Source: Paramixta manurensis
Lineage (GTDB): Bacteria; Pseudomonadota; Gammaproteobacteria; Enterobacterales; Enterobacteriaceae
DNA length: 64,000 nucleotides
Reading direction: 5' to 3'
Assembly: GCF_013285385.1 (NCBI RefSeq)
Contig: NZ_CP054212.1
Span: 3,038,001-3,102,000, forward strand
In this document: positions 1 through 8,920 of the stretch, piece by piece
How positions within the stretch are numbered: position 1 is the stretch's first letter
Layout of the letters: every line of letters starts with the position of its first letter
Translations under genes and position numbers: made by a program
Notes under the pieces: generated by a model
Database searches by the model: none
What the model was told of the DNA's origin: nothing
What the model saw: the letters and a program-made list of their open reading frames with translations, nothing else

Positions 1-271
1 TAAACATAACGTAAATTGCATTACTATTTTAAACACTCACCGAGGGGGTTTATACGACGCAGAACCCGGACACCAAATGAAAACGCAAGGGATCAGGCAA
101 GTATCGTAATCTTTTTACGTACTCGCCTAATGATAAAACCGGTTCAGTCTCAGCGGCGCTAATGCCTCGGGAAGGTCAACACCCACGCTTTAGCATCAGA
201 GTTAAGGTGAGTACCCTGTGTCCGCCATCCGCCACGCCTAAATAACACGCCACATGCCCGGATTAACATAA
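1..271. other. Non-coding stretch downstream of mglC
   Basis: I see no convincing coding region, RNA gene or repeat here. It lies beyond the mgl operon terminator. In E. coli this side of mglC carries the pre dihydropyrimidine genes, which are absent from the visible part. Confidence 0.4.
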
Positions 272-298
272 ACAAAAAAGGCGCGGCAATGCCGCGCC
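272..298 (-). terminator. Rho-independent terminator of the mgl operon
   Basis: A hairpin with arms GGCGCGGC and GCCGCGCC (280-298) is followed on the minus strand by a T6 run. It sits 20 bp past the mglC stop codon, where the mglBAC transcript should end. Confidence 0.85.
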
Positions 299-317
299 TG
301 TGCCACTGCTTCTTTTT

Positions 318-1328
318 TTATTTTTTACGTGCGTACTTCAGGGAATCGAGCGCTACGGCGAAGATGATGATGCCGCCCTTAATAATGTACTGCCAGTAAG
401 GGTTAACGCCGATATAGGTCAAACCATAGTTAATAACCGTAAAGATGATCACCCCGGTTACCACACCTGCTACGGTACCCACGCCACCGGCAAACGACAC
501 GCCGCCGACCACGCACGCGGCAATCGCATCAAGTTCATACATAAAGCCGAGGTTGTTGGTGGCGCTACCGATACGCCCGGCTTCCAACATCCCGCCGAAG
601 GCATAAAACACACCGGACAAGGCATACACCAAAATCAGGTTCAGGTTAACGTTCACACCAGACACTTTCGCTGCTTCGGGGTTACCGCCGATGGCGAAAA
701 TGTTTTTACCAAAACGCGTCTTGTTCCACAGGACCCAGACAAAAATAATCGCGATAATGGCGTAGAAAGTGATGTAGGACAGACGGAATTGACCAAAGCG
801 GAAAAAGCCCTGGGCAAAGGTTGAGAAATGATCATCAAAACCGGCAATCGGCGATGCGCCCACGAAATCGTAATACAGCGAGTTAATCCCGTAGACAATA
901 ATCATGGTACCAAGGGTGGTAATGAATGGCGTCACTTTCAAATAAGCGATGACTAAACCGTTCACCAAACCAATGATCGCACCAATTACGCAGACAGTTA
1001 AAATCACTAGCGGAATCGGTACCGTATCCATATGAGGAAACACCTTATTGGCGTTATCCATAGCCTGTAGCAGCGTCGCCGCCACCACCGCCGCCAGACC
1101 AACCTGACGACCAGCCGACAAGTCAGTCCCCTGAGTCACAATCAGCCCTGCCACACCCAGCGCAATAATAATACGCACTGAGGATTGCGTCAGGATATTA
1201 CTCAAGTTAATTAAACTGAGAAATGTCGGGTCCTGAAAGATAATAATCGCCAGCAGCACCAGCAAGACAACATATATCCCACCTTCTTTCAACAAGGTGA
1301 GCGCATTCTTTTTATTCACTGCATTCAT
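318..1328 (-). CDS. mglC: Galactose/methyl-galactoside ABC transporter permease MglC
   Basis: Inner-membrane permease of the high-affinity galactose/methyl-galactoside importer, working with ATPase MglA and periplasmic MglB. The 336-aa product is almost wholly hydrophobic transmembrane helices of the BPD_transp_2 (ribose/galactose) type and matches E. coli MglC (336 aa) closely along its length, including a near-identical C-terminus ending in SLKYARKK. I chose the ATG at 1328 (product starts MNAVNKK) because the upstream in-frame ATG would add 27 residues overlapping mglA that the family lacks. It is the last gene of the mglB-mglA-mglC operon and is followed by a terminator. Confidence 0.97.
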   Translation of the reverse strand: MNAVNKKNALTLLKEGGIYVVLLVLLAIIIFQDPTFLSLINLSNILTQSSVRIIIALGVAGLIVTQGTDLSAGRQVGLAAVVAATLLQAMDNANKVFPHMDTVPIPLVILTVCVIGAIIGLVNGLVIAYLKVTPFITTLGTMIIVYGINSLYYDFVGASPIAGFDDHFSTFAQGFFRFGQFRLSYITFYAIIAIIFVWVLWNKTRFGKNIFAIGGNPEAAKVSGVNVNLNLILVYALSGVFYAFGGMLEAGRIGSATNNLGFMYELDAIAACVVGGVSFAGGVGTVAGVVTGVIIFTVINYGLTYIGVNPYWQYIIKGGIIIFAVALDSLKYARKK

Positions 1329-1347
1329 GGTAACAGCCCTTACATCA

Positions 1348-2868
1348 TTAAAGGTGTAACGATGCCAAACGCAAGATTTCGTTTTGCGTAGTCGTTTTAG
1401 TTTCGACAATGCCCGCGACCAGGCCGTTGCTCATCACAAGAATCCTATCGGTAATCCCTAATAACTCCGGCATTTCCGAGGAGATAATAATGATGCCCTT
1501 CTCTTTTTTCGCCAACTCAGCAATTAATTGATAGATTTCAAACTTCGCGCCGACATCAATCCCGCGCGTGGGTTCATCCAGCATTAATATTTCCGGTTGC
1601 GTCAACAGCCAGCGCCCAATAATAACCTTCTGTTGGTTACCGCCGGACAATGAACCGATTGAGGTACGATGACCGGGCGTTTTCACACGCATGGAATCAA
1701 TCACCCACTGCGTGTCGCTTTTCATTCGGCTATTATCCAGCAGACCGACGCCATTTTTATACTTACGAATATTGGAGATTAGCGAGTTAAAGCCAATATC
1801 TAAAAAAGCGTAAATACCGGTTGAACGACGCTCTTCTGTTACCAACGCAAAGCCGTGGTTAATGGCCTCATTCGCGCTGTTATTATTGATGGCTTTACCG
1901 TGCAACTTAATGGTGCCCGCCGCCTTATCACGAATACCAAATAAGGTTTCGACAATATCGGTACGCTTAGCGCCCACCAGCCCGGCAATCCCTAAAATTT
2001 CGCCTTTGTGTAGATCAAACGAGATGTCGCGAATCGATGGCTGGCGCAGTGCGGTTAAGTTACGCACCTCCAGAATAACCTCACCCGGCGTGTTCGATTT
2101 ATCCGGAAAACGTTGGTTCAGCGAACGCCCCACCATCATGGCGATAATTTTATCCATATCCAGCCCTTCTAGCGGCTGGGTGGCAATCCACTGCCCATCA
2201 CGCAGGATGGTGATCTCATCGCATAGCTGAAATATCTCTTCCATTTTGTGAGAGATATAAACAATGCCACAACCGCGTTCTTTCAGTTTGCGGATAATGG
2301 TAAACAGATGATTGACTTCTTTTTCGGTCAGCGAGGAAGTCGGCTCATCCATAATCACGATTTTGGCGTCATAGGAAAACGCTTTGGCAATCTCAATCAT
2401 CTGCATCTGTGAAACAGACAGATTCGCCACTTTATCTCGCGGATCGATATTAATATCTAATTCGTCAAAAATAGCTTTGGTGTCTTGGTACATTTTGTCT
2501 TGATCGACAAACAGTCCCTTTTTCGGATAGCGACCAAGCCACATGTTGTCCATTACGGTGCGTTGTAAAACCAGGTTTAATTCCTGATGCACCATCGACA
2601 CGCCATTTTCAAGCGCTTCTTTCGAACTTTTGAAATCAATTTCCTGGCCCTGAAAAAGGATGCTCCCCGAATCCTTTTTATAAATACCGAACAGACATTT
2701 TAATAATGTCGATTTACCCGCGCCATTCTCGCCCATTAAAGCGTGAATAGAGTGTGGGCGAACCTTTAAGTTGACATTATCTAATGCCTTTACGCCAGGA
2801 AATGATTTATTGATATTGCTCATTTCCAGCAGCCATTCACGCTGCTCTACTACTTTATCACTGCACAT
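1348..2868 (-). CDS. mglA: Galactose/methyl-galactoside ABC transporter ATPase MglA
   Basis: Cytoplasmic ATPase that powers MglC. At 506 aa it has the E. coli length and is a tandem duplicate of two ABC modules. The first has a canonical Walker A (GENGAGKS) and Walker B (IVIMDEP). The second has the degenerate Walker A (GLVGAKRT) typical of sugar-import ATPases of this class, and the signature SLSGGNQQK. Its stop codon lies 19 bp before mglC. An ERIC-like repeat and a GC hairpin separate it from mglB. Confidence 0.98.
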   Translation of the reverse strand: MCSDKVVEQREWLLEMSNINKSFPGVKALDNVNLKVRPHSIHALMGENGAGKSTLLKCLFGIYKKDSGSILFQGQEIDFKSSKEALENGVSMVHQELNLVLQRTVMDNMWLGRYPKKGLFVDQDKMYQDTKAIFDELDINIDPRDKVANLSVSQMQMIEIAKAFSYDAKIVIMDEPTSSLTEKEVNHLFTIIRKLKERGCGIVYISHKMEEIFQLCDEITILRDGQWIATQPLEGLDMDKIIAMMVGRSLNQRFPDKSNTPGEVILEVRNLTALRQPSIRDISFDLHKGEILGIAGLVGAKRTDIVETLFGIRDKAAGTIKLHGKAINNNSANEAINHGFALVTEERRSTGIYAFLDIGFNSLISNIRKYKNGVGLLDNSRMKSDTQWVIDSMRVKTPGHRTSIGSLSGGNQQKVIIGRWLLTQPEILMLDEPTRGIDVGAKFEIYQLIAELAKKEKGIIIISSEMPELLGITDRILVMSNGLVAGIVETKTTTQNEILRLASLHL

Positions 2869-2927
2869 AGTTCTACCTGGCAGGTAATATCAAAGGAACC
2901 GAACATCGCCGGCCCACAGCCTAAAAG

Positions 2928-2949
2928 CGGGCGCGGGTTAACGCGCCCG
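2928..2949 (-). other. GC-rich hairpin in the mglB-mglA intercistronic region
   Basis: A perfect stem (GGGCGCG/CGCGCCC) with a short GGTTAA loop lies between mglA and the ERIC-like repeat. There is no T run, so it is more likely an mRNA processing or stability structure that protects the mglB segment than a terminator. That role is an inference. Confidence 0.5.
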
Positions 2950-2952
2950 TGA

Positions 2953-3076
2953 TACCCGCCATACTTCAAGCTGCATGTGTGTTAGCGACGTTCGCTCACC
3001 CGAATCACTTGATCTTAGTAAGCGCATCGGGATTCACTCTCTTGCTGCCTTTCTGCAACTTAAATTATTTAGGGTA
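2953..3076. repeat. ERIC-like intergenic repeat (about 124 bp)
   Basis: Read on the minus strand, the element contains GTGAATCCCG at its centre, then an interrupted AAGTGATT and CGGGTGAGCG, and finally a tail resembling CATGCAGCTTGAAGTAT. This is the ERIC/IRU core layout. The ends TACCC and GGGTA are inverted. It sits entirely in the mglB-mglA gap and would be transcribed with the operon. Confidence 0.7.
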
Positions 3077-3084
3077 TAGGGTAT

Positions 3085-4080
3085 TTATTTCTGGAACTGC
3101 GCAAGGTTGTCTTTATCAACCGCGACGTAAGGTACGCGAACAATTTTGTTTTCAATTTTGTACTGCGTCCCTTCTGCCGCTGGTTTGCCGGCAGCGAGGT
3201 TTTTCGCCAGTTCAAAGGTGGCTTTCGCCTGGTTCTCAGCATCGTTCAACACGGTACCGGCCATCGCACCGCTTTTCACCAGTGCCAACGCTTCTGGTAA
3301 CGCATCTACGCCGAATACCGGAACGTTGCTCTTGTTATGCGCTTTCAGCGCTTCAACTGCGCCCATTGCCATCGCATCGTTGTTCGCGATAACCACTTCA
3401 ATTTTGTCGCCGTTCGGGCCAGAGAGCCACGCATCGGTTTTATCTTTCGCCTGGGCGGTATCCCACATGGCGGTATCTAAGTGCAATTGTTGGGTTTTGA
3501 TGCCGTCTTTATTCAGCGTATCAATAACATATTTGGTACGCGCTTCTGCATCAGGATGACCCGGTTCGCCTTTCAGCAGCACGAACTGAATCACGCCATC
3601 TTTATTCAAATCCCATGCCGGAGTCGCTTTCCAGTGTTTCTCAATCAACTCGCCCTGCTTAACGCCAGACTCTTTCGAATCCGTACCGACGTAGTAAGCT
3701 TTGTCGTAGCTCGCCAGCGCTTTGGCCGTCGGCTCTTTGTTAAAGAACACTACCGGTACATCAGAAGATTTGGCTTTATCAATAATGACGCCTGCGGCTG
3801 CCGGATCCACCAAGTTAATTGCCAGCGCTTTCACGCCTTTCGCCAACAAGACGTCAACCTGATCGTTCTGCGTAGACTGGCTGTTCTGCGAGTCATTCAT
3901 CAGTAACTGAACGTCCGGGCTGCTCTTCGCGTCTTTCTCAATGTCTTTGCGTACTACAGACATAAAGTTGTCGTCGTATTTATAAATCGTCACGCCAATA
4001 CGCGTGTCGGCTGCGTGAGCGGTAGCGCCAAACATCATGCTGGCAACCAATGCTGTGAGGGTGAAAACCTTCTTATTCAT
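3085..4080 (-). CDS. mglB: Galactose/glucose-binding periplasmic protein MglB
   Basis: Periplasmic receptor that delivers galactose, glucose or methyl-galactoside to MglAC and feeds the Trg chemoreceptor in E. coli. The 331-aa product begins with a signal peptide (MNKKVFTLTALVASMMF, cleavage after AHA) and has the type I periplasmic binding fold, with the ADTRIGVTIYKYDDNFMS start typical of MglB. The ATG at 4080 is preceded by GGAG. The longer in-frame extension would place 22 charged residues before the signal peptide. It is the first gene of the operon, with a long leader of about 260 nt. Confidence 0.97.
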   Translation of the reverse strand: MNKKVFTLTALVASMMFGATAHAADTRIGVTIYKYDDNFMSVVRKDIEKDAKSSPDVQLLMNDSQNSQSTQNDQVDVLLAKGVKALAINLVDPAAAGVIIDKAKSSDVPVVFFNKEPTAKALASYDKAYYVGTDSKESGVKQGELIEKHWKATPAWDLNKDGVIQFVLLKGEPGHPDAEARTKYVIDTLNKDGIKTQQLHLDTAMWDTAQAKDKTDAWLSGPNGDKIEVVIANNDAMAMGAVEALKAHNKSNVPVFGVDALPEALALVKSGAMAGTVLNDAENQAKATFELAKNLAAGKPAAEGTQYKIENKIVRVPYVAVDKDNLAQFQK

Positions 4081-4349
4081 GCTATCTCCGGGTTTATGCA
4101 GGGTAGTACACGGTCTTGCCCTTTCACTCTCTGTTGATCGGGACAAAACAATCGGTTTGTAATAATCAGCGAGGCGATATGTTAAGAAAACGTTGCGCGA
4201 AGCCGATGATTTGCTAACACAAATCCTGACTTCCGTGTTGGGTAATGCTTCCAGACAGCGAGGGCGAACTGTTTCGCAGTTGTGTGGTAACGCGCCAGAC
4301 GGGGAAGATGGTGCGTTACATTATGTTTCACCCTTGGTACGACGCTGTC

Positions 4350-4410
4350 ATCATAGAGAGCGTGATGTTAATTAACTGTGAATTTACTCACAGATTGAAA
4401 ACGGTTACAT
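4350..4410 (-). promoter_or_regulatory. mglB promoter with CRP site and Gal operator
   Basis: On the minus strand a CRP site, TGTGAATTTACTCACA (4377-4392), is centred about 32 bp upstream of a TATGAT -10 box (4355-4350). That places CRP near -41.5, the class II position known for E. coli mgl. A Gal operator, ATGTAACCGTTTTCAA on the minus strand (4395-4410), lies just upstream and covers the galS stop codon. The layout predicts cAMP-CRP activation and GalS/GalR repression. Confidence 0.85.
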
Positions 4411-5445
4411 CGGTAAATCGGTTGAATTAGTGACCGGCTCCACACTTTGTTTCCCGGCGACCGAGTGACGCCGAACCAGCGTCGGCATAAAACAGTGTTG
4501 GGCGCTGGCATCTAACTGCCCTGCCGCACCTTTTAACGCCAGCTCAGTTGCCAATTTTGCCATCGAAACAATAGGATAACGCACGGTAGTCAATTGTGGA
4601 TCGGTATAGCGCGACGCGGGAATATCATCAAATCCCACCACCGAGCAGTGCTGCGGAACCAGGATACCGTTATCTTTTAATGCGGTGAGCGCCCCGACCG
4701 CCATCCCGTCGTTATAAGCCAGTATCGCGGTAAGATGCAGGTTACGCCCCAGCAGTTCTACCATCGCCGCTTCGCCGCCTTGCATATCGGGTTCACCGCT
4801 GGCGACCCAGACTTCCGGCGGCACGATGCCCTGCTCGGCCAATGCCATTAACCAGCCTTCGCGCCGCTGCTCAACATCCTCAATCGGGTGGCTGGAACTC
4901 AAATAACCGATGCGCTGATGGCCGTACTGCTGCAACATACGGGTTGCCATTAGTGCCCCGCTGACGTTATCAAGACAGACACAGCGGTGCGCATAGCCGG
5001 GAATAATACGGTTGATGAGAACCATGCCTGGCACCTGTTCCATAAAACCGGCCAGTTCCCGATCGGAAAGCGTTTTTGCATGAACAATCAACGCACTACA
5101 ACGCTGACGAATTAACACTTCAATCGCATGACGCTCTTTTTCTTCCTGATGCCAGGAGTTGCTGATTAAGACATGTTTTTGCAGGCGCTGCGCTACCGTA
5201 TCGACCGCTTTAACCAATGCGCCGAAAAAGGGGTCGGAGACATCCATCACCACCACACCAATGGTATCGCTCACTTGGGTGGCTAACGCCTGCGCGTTGG
5301 CATTTGGCCGATAGCCCAGAGATTCAACCGCCTGTAATACCGCATCACGCGTTTCTTGCGTTACCGCATTGCTGTGATTTAACACACGCGATACCGTCGC
5401 GACCGACACCCCCGCCTGACGCGCAACGTCACGGATGGTAATCAT
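4405..5445 (-). CDS. galS: LacI-family galactose isorepressor GalS
   Basis: Repressor of the mgl operon and of itself, with galactose as inducer. The 346-aa product starts MITIRDVARQAGVSVATVSR, the LacI/GalR helix-turn-helix, followed by a hinge (NANAQALA) and a type I periplasmic-binding-like ligand domain. The E. coli GalS C-terminus (PTLVRRHSVA) is recognisable. The ATG at 5445 gives the family N-terminus. It lies directly upstream of mglB on the same strand, as in E. coli. Confidence 0.95.
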   Translation of the reverse strand: MITIRDVARQAGVSVATVSRVLNHSNAVTQETRDAVLQAVESLGYRPNANAQALATQVSDTIGVVVMDVSDPFFGALVKAVDTVAQRLQKHVLISNSWHQEEKERHAIEVLIRQRCSALIVHAKTLSDRELAGFMEQVPGMVLINRIIPGYAHRCVCLDNVSGALMATRMLQQYGHQRIGYLSSSHPIEDVEQRREGWLMALAEQGIVPPEVWVASGEPDMQGGEAAMVELLGRNLHLTAILAYNDGMAVGALTALKDNGILVPQHCSVVGFDDIPASRYTDPQLTTVRYPIVSMAKLATELALKGAAGQLDASAQHCFMPTLVRRHSVAGKQSVEPVTNSTDLPM

Positions 5446-5513
5446 GGGCGCATCCTGGTGAAAAAAGTGAAAAATTGCATAGCGTACCTGACACATGAAG
5501 CGTTTCTGGCGGC

Positions 5514-5576
5514 TATTCTGTCAGGGGTTGCCCTTCGGCTGCGTGAATCTCGTCACACTCATGAAAACGGTTACAT
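5514..5576 (-). promoter_or_regulatory. galS promoter with CRP site and Gal operator
   Basis: A CRP-like site, CGTGAATCTCGTCACA (5542-5557), and a Gal operator, ATGAAAACGGTTACAT (5561-5576), are arranged in the same order as upstream of mglB. The operator differs from the mglB one by a single base. A possible -10 (AGAATA, 5519-5514) lies about 33 bp from the CRP centre. This supports autoregulation and catabolite control. Confidence 0.75.
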
Positions 5577-5606
5577 ACAATTCTGCAACCTTTGTGATGG
5601 CCGTCA

Positions 5607-6767
5607 TTATCCTGGCAGAGAGTTTTTCGGCGATTGTCCGGCGCCGAGTGCGGTTAATTTGCGCCACACCCACTCCATCGGCCCCAGGCGGAAATAACGC
5701 AGCCAGAGCACGGAAAATATCAGGTTAATGACCCAGATCGCCGGGACCAGCGCCAAAAGCTGCAACCGGTCCAACTGCATAAACAGGTTAAAACGGTAAA
5801 AGAGCGTGCTGCAAATTAGCGTCTGTAGCAGGTAGTTACTTAATGCCATCCGCCCGGCGCAACAAATTGCCCGGGTTATTTTCAGCCTGGCTAATTGTGA
5901 CCAAAAGCCAAAACAGAGTGCGGCGTAACCAAGACTTTGTAACGGTGCCGCTAAGTCACGCGGCGCCTGTAGAAAGAAGCCACACCAGCGAAATGCCCAC
6001 TGCACTTGCCATTGTATGACGATTGAGGGAATTTGGATGACCGCGCTAAGCAGCAATAACAGCGCGGCCATACGGCGATAGTGACGTTGGCTAAAAGCGC
6101 CCCGCAGCCAGCCGTTACGCATTAACGCGCCGCCCATCATCATTAAACCGGCCAGTTGCCAGCCATACTGCGCGCCGAGCGCTAACAGCGAAGAGGAGAG
6201 AGACTGTAGACGGTTATGCACCGCTTCCCACCCTCCGGCTGGCTTCCACAACGCTTCGTATTGCACTTCCGCCGCGCCTGGCAGCCATGAATGACTCGGC
6301 TCCGGCGACGAAATCAGGCCGAAGACCACCAGCACCGCCACGCCGATCAGGTACAGCAATGCGCCGGTTTTAAACAAGGTACGAGTTGAAGGAACATCGC
6401 GGATTAATCGCCACGCAATCAGGCCAATAATGCCGTAATCCAGCAAAATATCGCCTTCCCAGAAAAACACTGCGTGGATAAAACCGAATAATGTGAGCCA
6501 GGTAAGCCGCGCCCGCAGCCAGGCTTTACCGCGCGGCTGCAACATCTGTAATCCGGCGCCGAACAACAGCGCAAACAACGTGAGAAATTTGACCTGCGCG
6601 AACAGATCTAACAGCGCCCAGGTCCAGCGATCGCTAACGGAGGGCGGCCCGTTCCAGGCAGGATTAAGATAAGCCGCAGAGGGAAGCGCAAAGCCGACAA
6701 TATTGAGCAGTAAAATGCCCAAAATAGCCAAACCGCGGATGAAATCCAGCGTGATATTGCGTGGCAT
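5607..6767 (-). CDS. yeiB: DUF418 family inner-membrane protein YeiB
   Basis: Polytopic membrane protein of the DUF418/YeiB family. Its function is not established. The 386-aa product has about ten hydrophobic segments and the C-terminal DUF418 hallmark (GRMALSNYLLQTLICSTLFY). I chose the ATG at 6767 (product starts MPRNITLDF) because AGGA lies 9-10 nt upstream and E. coli YeiB starts at this point. It sits between galS and folE as in E. coli and is probably co-transcribed with folE, which is 70 bp upstream. Confidence 0.9.
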   Translation of the reverse strand: MPRNITLDFIRGLAILGILLLNIVGFALPSAAYLNPAWNGPPSVSDRWTWALLDLFAQVKFLTLFALLFGAGLQMLQPRGKAWLRARLTWLTLFGFIHAVFFWEGDILLDYGIIGLIAWRLIRDVPSTRTLFKTGALLYLIGVAVLVVFGLISSPEPSHSWLPGAAEVQYEALWKPAGGWEAVHNRLQSLSSSLLALGAQYGWQLAGLMMMGGALMRNGWLRGAFSQRHYRRMAALLLLLSAVIQIPSIVIQWQVQWAFRWCGFFLQAPRDLAAPLQSLGYAALCFGFWSQLARLKITRAICCAGRMALSNYLLQTLICSTLFYRFNLFMQLDRLQLLALVPAIWVINLIFSVLWLRYFRLGPMEWVWRKLTALGAGQSPKNSLPG

Positions 6768-6837
6768 GACGCGCTTTCCTGTCCGCATTTATCCGGGTGA
6801 ATGGCCCCACCATACAGTGAGGCACATCAGGCATTGA

Positions 6838-7503
6838 TTAGTTGTGGCGTACCGCGCGCAGGAACTCCTGACGGGTATTCTGGCTCGACTTGAACAAACC
6901 ACCAAGCGACGTCGTGGTCGTCGCGCTGGTTGCATCGCGAATGCCGCGCGCTTTCACGCAATAGTGAACCGCATCAATCGAAACCGCCACATTGTTGGTA
7001 CCAAGTAGCGTTTGCAAAGCAATCAGCACCTGCTGCGTCAAACGTTCCTGTACCTGCGGGCGCTGGGCGAAGAACTGTACAATGCGGTTAATCTTCGACA
7101 AACCAATCACTTTATCTTTGGGGATATAGGCCACGGTCGCCTTACCATCAATAATCACGAAGTGATGTTCACAGGTACTGGTCAGGGTAATATCACGTAC
7201 CGTGACCATTTCATCCACCTTCATTTTATTTTCAATCAAGGTGATTTTCGGGAAGTTCGCGTAATCCAGCCCGGAAAAAACTTCATCCACATACATTTTT
7301 GCAATGCGATGCGGCGTCTCAACCAGACTGTCATCTTCGAGATCAAGATTCAGCAACTGCATGATTTCGGTCATATGACCCGCGATCAGGCGCTTGCGCG
7401 TTTCATCATCCATTTCACGCGTTGGCGCGCGTAATGGGGTTTCCAGCCCACGCGCTAACAGCGCTTCATGAACCAGGGCCGCTTCCTGACTTAACGTCGT
7501 CAT
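6838..7503 (-). CDS. folE: GTP cyclohydrolase I
   Basis: Converts GTP to 7,8-dihydroneopterin triphosphate, the first step of tetrahydrofolate synthesis, in the cytoplasm. The 221-aa product has the expected length. The zinc ligands are visible as Cys111 and His114 in TSTCEHH and Cys182 in VHYCVKARG. The segments GLSKINRIVQFFAQRPQVQE and SATTTTSLGG are family hallmarks. The start has the usual MTTLSQEA context. Confidence 0.98.
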   Translation of the reverse strand: MTTLSQEAALVHEALLARGLETPLRAPTREMDDETRKRLIAGHMTEIMQLLNLDLEDDSLVETPHRIAKMYVDEVFSGLDYANFPKITLIENKMKVDEMVTVRDITLTSTCEHHFVIIDGKATVAYIPKDKVIGLSKINRIVQFFAQRPQVQERLTQQVLIALQTLLGTNNVAVSIDAVHYCVKARGIRDATSATTTTSLGGLFKSSQNTRQEFLRAVRHN

Positions 7504-7528
7504 ATTCTCTTCTCCGCAGGTATTTCAC

Positions 7529-7563
7529 CCAACCGATGGATAAAACCCCGATGCATCGGTTGG
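7529..7563. promoter_or_regulatory. 10-bp inverted repeat upstream of folE
   Basis: Perfect arms CCAACCGATG (7529-7538) and CATCGGTTGG (7554-7563) are separated by 15 bp and end 26 bp before the folE start codon. It could be an operator or a 5' leader hairpin. It does not look like a MetJ box. Confidence 0.5.
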
Positions 7564-7643
7564 GACATTATTACTTTGCGCGTATTCTGAAACACTCGGC
7601 CAGGTTAATCCAGTGAATCAATTTAATCGATAATGAAACTCTT

Positions 7644-8771
7644 TCATTTGGCCGATTTCCACACCAGCGCGCCTGCCAGTAATAACCCAAATCCCGCCAC
7701 ATACAGCGCCGGTTCGAGACGGTGAGTCAGCATGGTGGAAATAGACGACAACAGCGGCCCCACCAACTGCCCGATGGCATAACCAGTAGTGAGTAACCCC
7801 GCCAGATAGCGCGTGTGTTTCGGCGCCAGCTCGCGACCATACTGTAATGAGAGCTGAACCACGCAGAGAAACCCCCCGCCAATTAACGCGGCGCCAATGA
7901 TCAGGCCGCTGATGCCGGGCAGTAAATCCGCGGCGAAGACGCCCAGCGCCTGCGCCCACAGCACCAACGCTAACCTAACGTGACTGGTAAAGAAGTGACG
8001 GGTCAAAATACCCAGTGCGATACCCAGCACCGACGCTCCACCAAATACCGGCCAGACAAACTGAGAAAATGCGCTGTCAGGAAAACGGGTTGCCGCCATT
8101 TGCGATAAAAAGGTCGCCGGTAAAATATAACCGAATCCGGCCAGGCTATAGCTTAATACCAGCCGTTTAAGGTTCGCATTCAGCACTAACGGTTCGGGGG
8201 CGGTTTCCGGCCGATGCAGTTCACCGGTACGCGGTAAGAAGCGGGCGATAAGCGCCACCAAGATCAACGCCAGTAAACCATAGGCGGCCCAGGCAAACGC
8301 GGCGCTCACGCCCAGCGCATGCAGTAACACCGCCAGCATACCGCTAATAAAAATACCGGTTCCCGGCCCGGCAAAAACCGCGGCAGATAACCCGGCGCGA
8401 CCATGATGATGCAGTTGCTCATTACTCCATGCCGCCACCAGTACCATAGCCCAACCGCTGGCACAACCGATCAGGAAGCGCACCACGCCATGCCACCACG
8501 GGCCTTCAATAGTCGCAGAAAGCAGCGTCAGCAGCACCGCGCCCCACACCCCACTCTGCAAACGCCATTCGACACGGCGCCCGGCGCGCATCGCATCAAA
8601 TGATCCGCACAGGTAGCCGAGGTAATTTAATGCCGCGACCACACTGGCGCTGGTCAGGCTAAGTTGGTGTTCATTAATCATTAACGGCACTTGGGGCGTA
8701 AAGGCAAACCGCCCAATCCCCATTGCCACCACCAGTGATAAAAATGCGCTGATTGCGACGCGCAACGCCAT
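7644..8771 (-). CDS. YbfB/YjiJ family MFS transporter
   Basis: A 375-aa inner-membrane transporter of the major facilitator superfamily with about twelve hydrophobic segments. The N-terminal GIGRFAFTPQVPLM segment is characteristic of the YbfB/YjiJ group. The substrate is unknown. The start at 8771 is supported by AAGGAGAG a few bases upstream; the longer frame would add a charged, non-membrane leader. It is divergent from the LysR gene at 8921, so that regulator may control it. Confidence 0.85.
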   Translation of the reverse strand: MALRVAISAFLSLVVAMGIGRFAFTPQVPLMINEHQLSLTSASVVAALNYLGYLCGSFDAMRAGRRVEWRLQSGVWGAVLLTLLSATIEGPWWHGVVRFLIGCASGWAMVLVAAWSNEQLHHHGRAGLSAAVFAGPGTGIFISGMLAVLLHALGVSAAFAWAAYGLLALILVALIARFLPRTGELHRPETAPEPLVLNANLKRLVLSYSLAGFGYILPATFLSQMAATRFPDSAFSQFVWPVFGGASVLGIALGILTRHFFTSHVRLALVLWAQALGVFAADLLPGISGLIIGAALIGGGFLCVVQLSLQYGRELAPKHTRYLAGLLTTGYAIGQLVGPLLSSISTMLTHRLEPALYVAGFGLLLAGALVWKSAK

Positions 8772-8920
8772 AACGCTCTCCTTAAATTGACAAGATAGTG
8801 ATGCGACGAACCGGAGATCGATGTCGATTCGCATTCACCAGGGTTGTCAATATGATGGTGGATGGTTAAACTCACGAAAAGTGAATAATCATAACCAAGT
8901 TACTTCCAGGAAAAGAATAG

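Noticed and set aside
300..824. 174-codon plus-strand open frame
   Set aside because: It lies antisense to mglC and has no recognisable domain; it is a shadow of the conserved gene.
2928..2949. Intercistronic hairpin as an mglB terminator
   Set aside because: There is no T run after the stem on the minus strand, and mglA and mglC need read-through.
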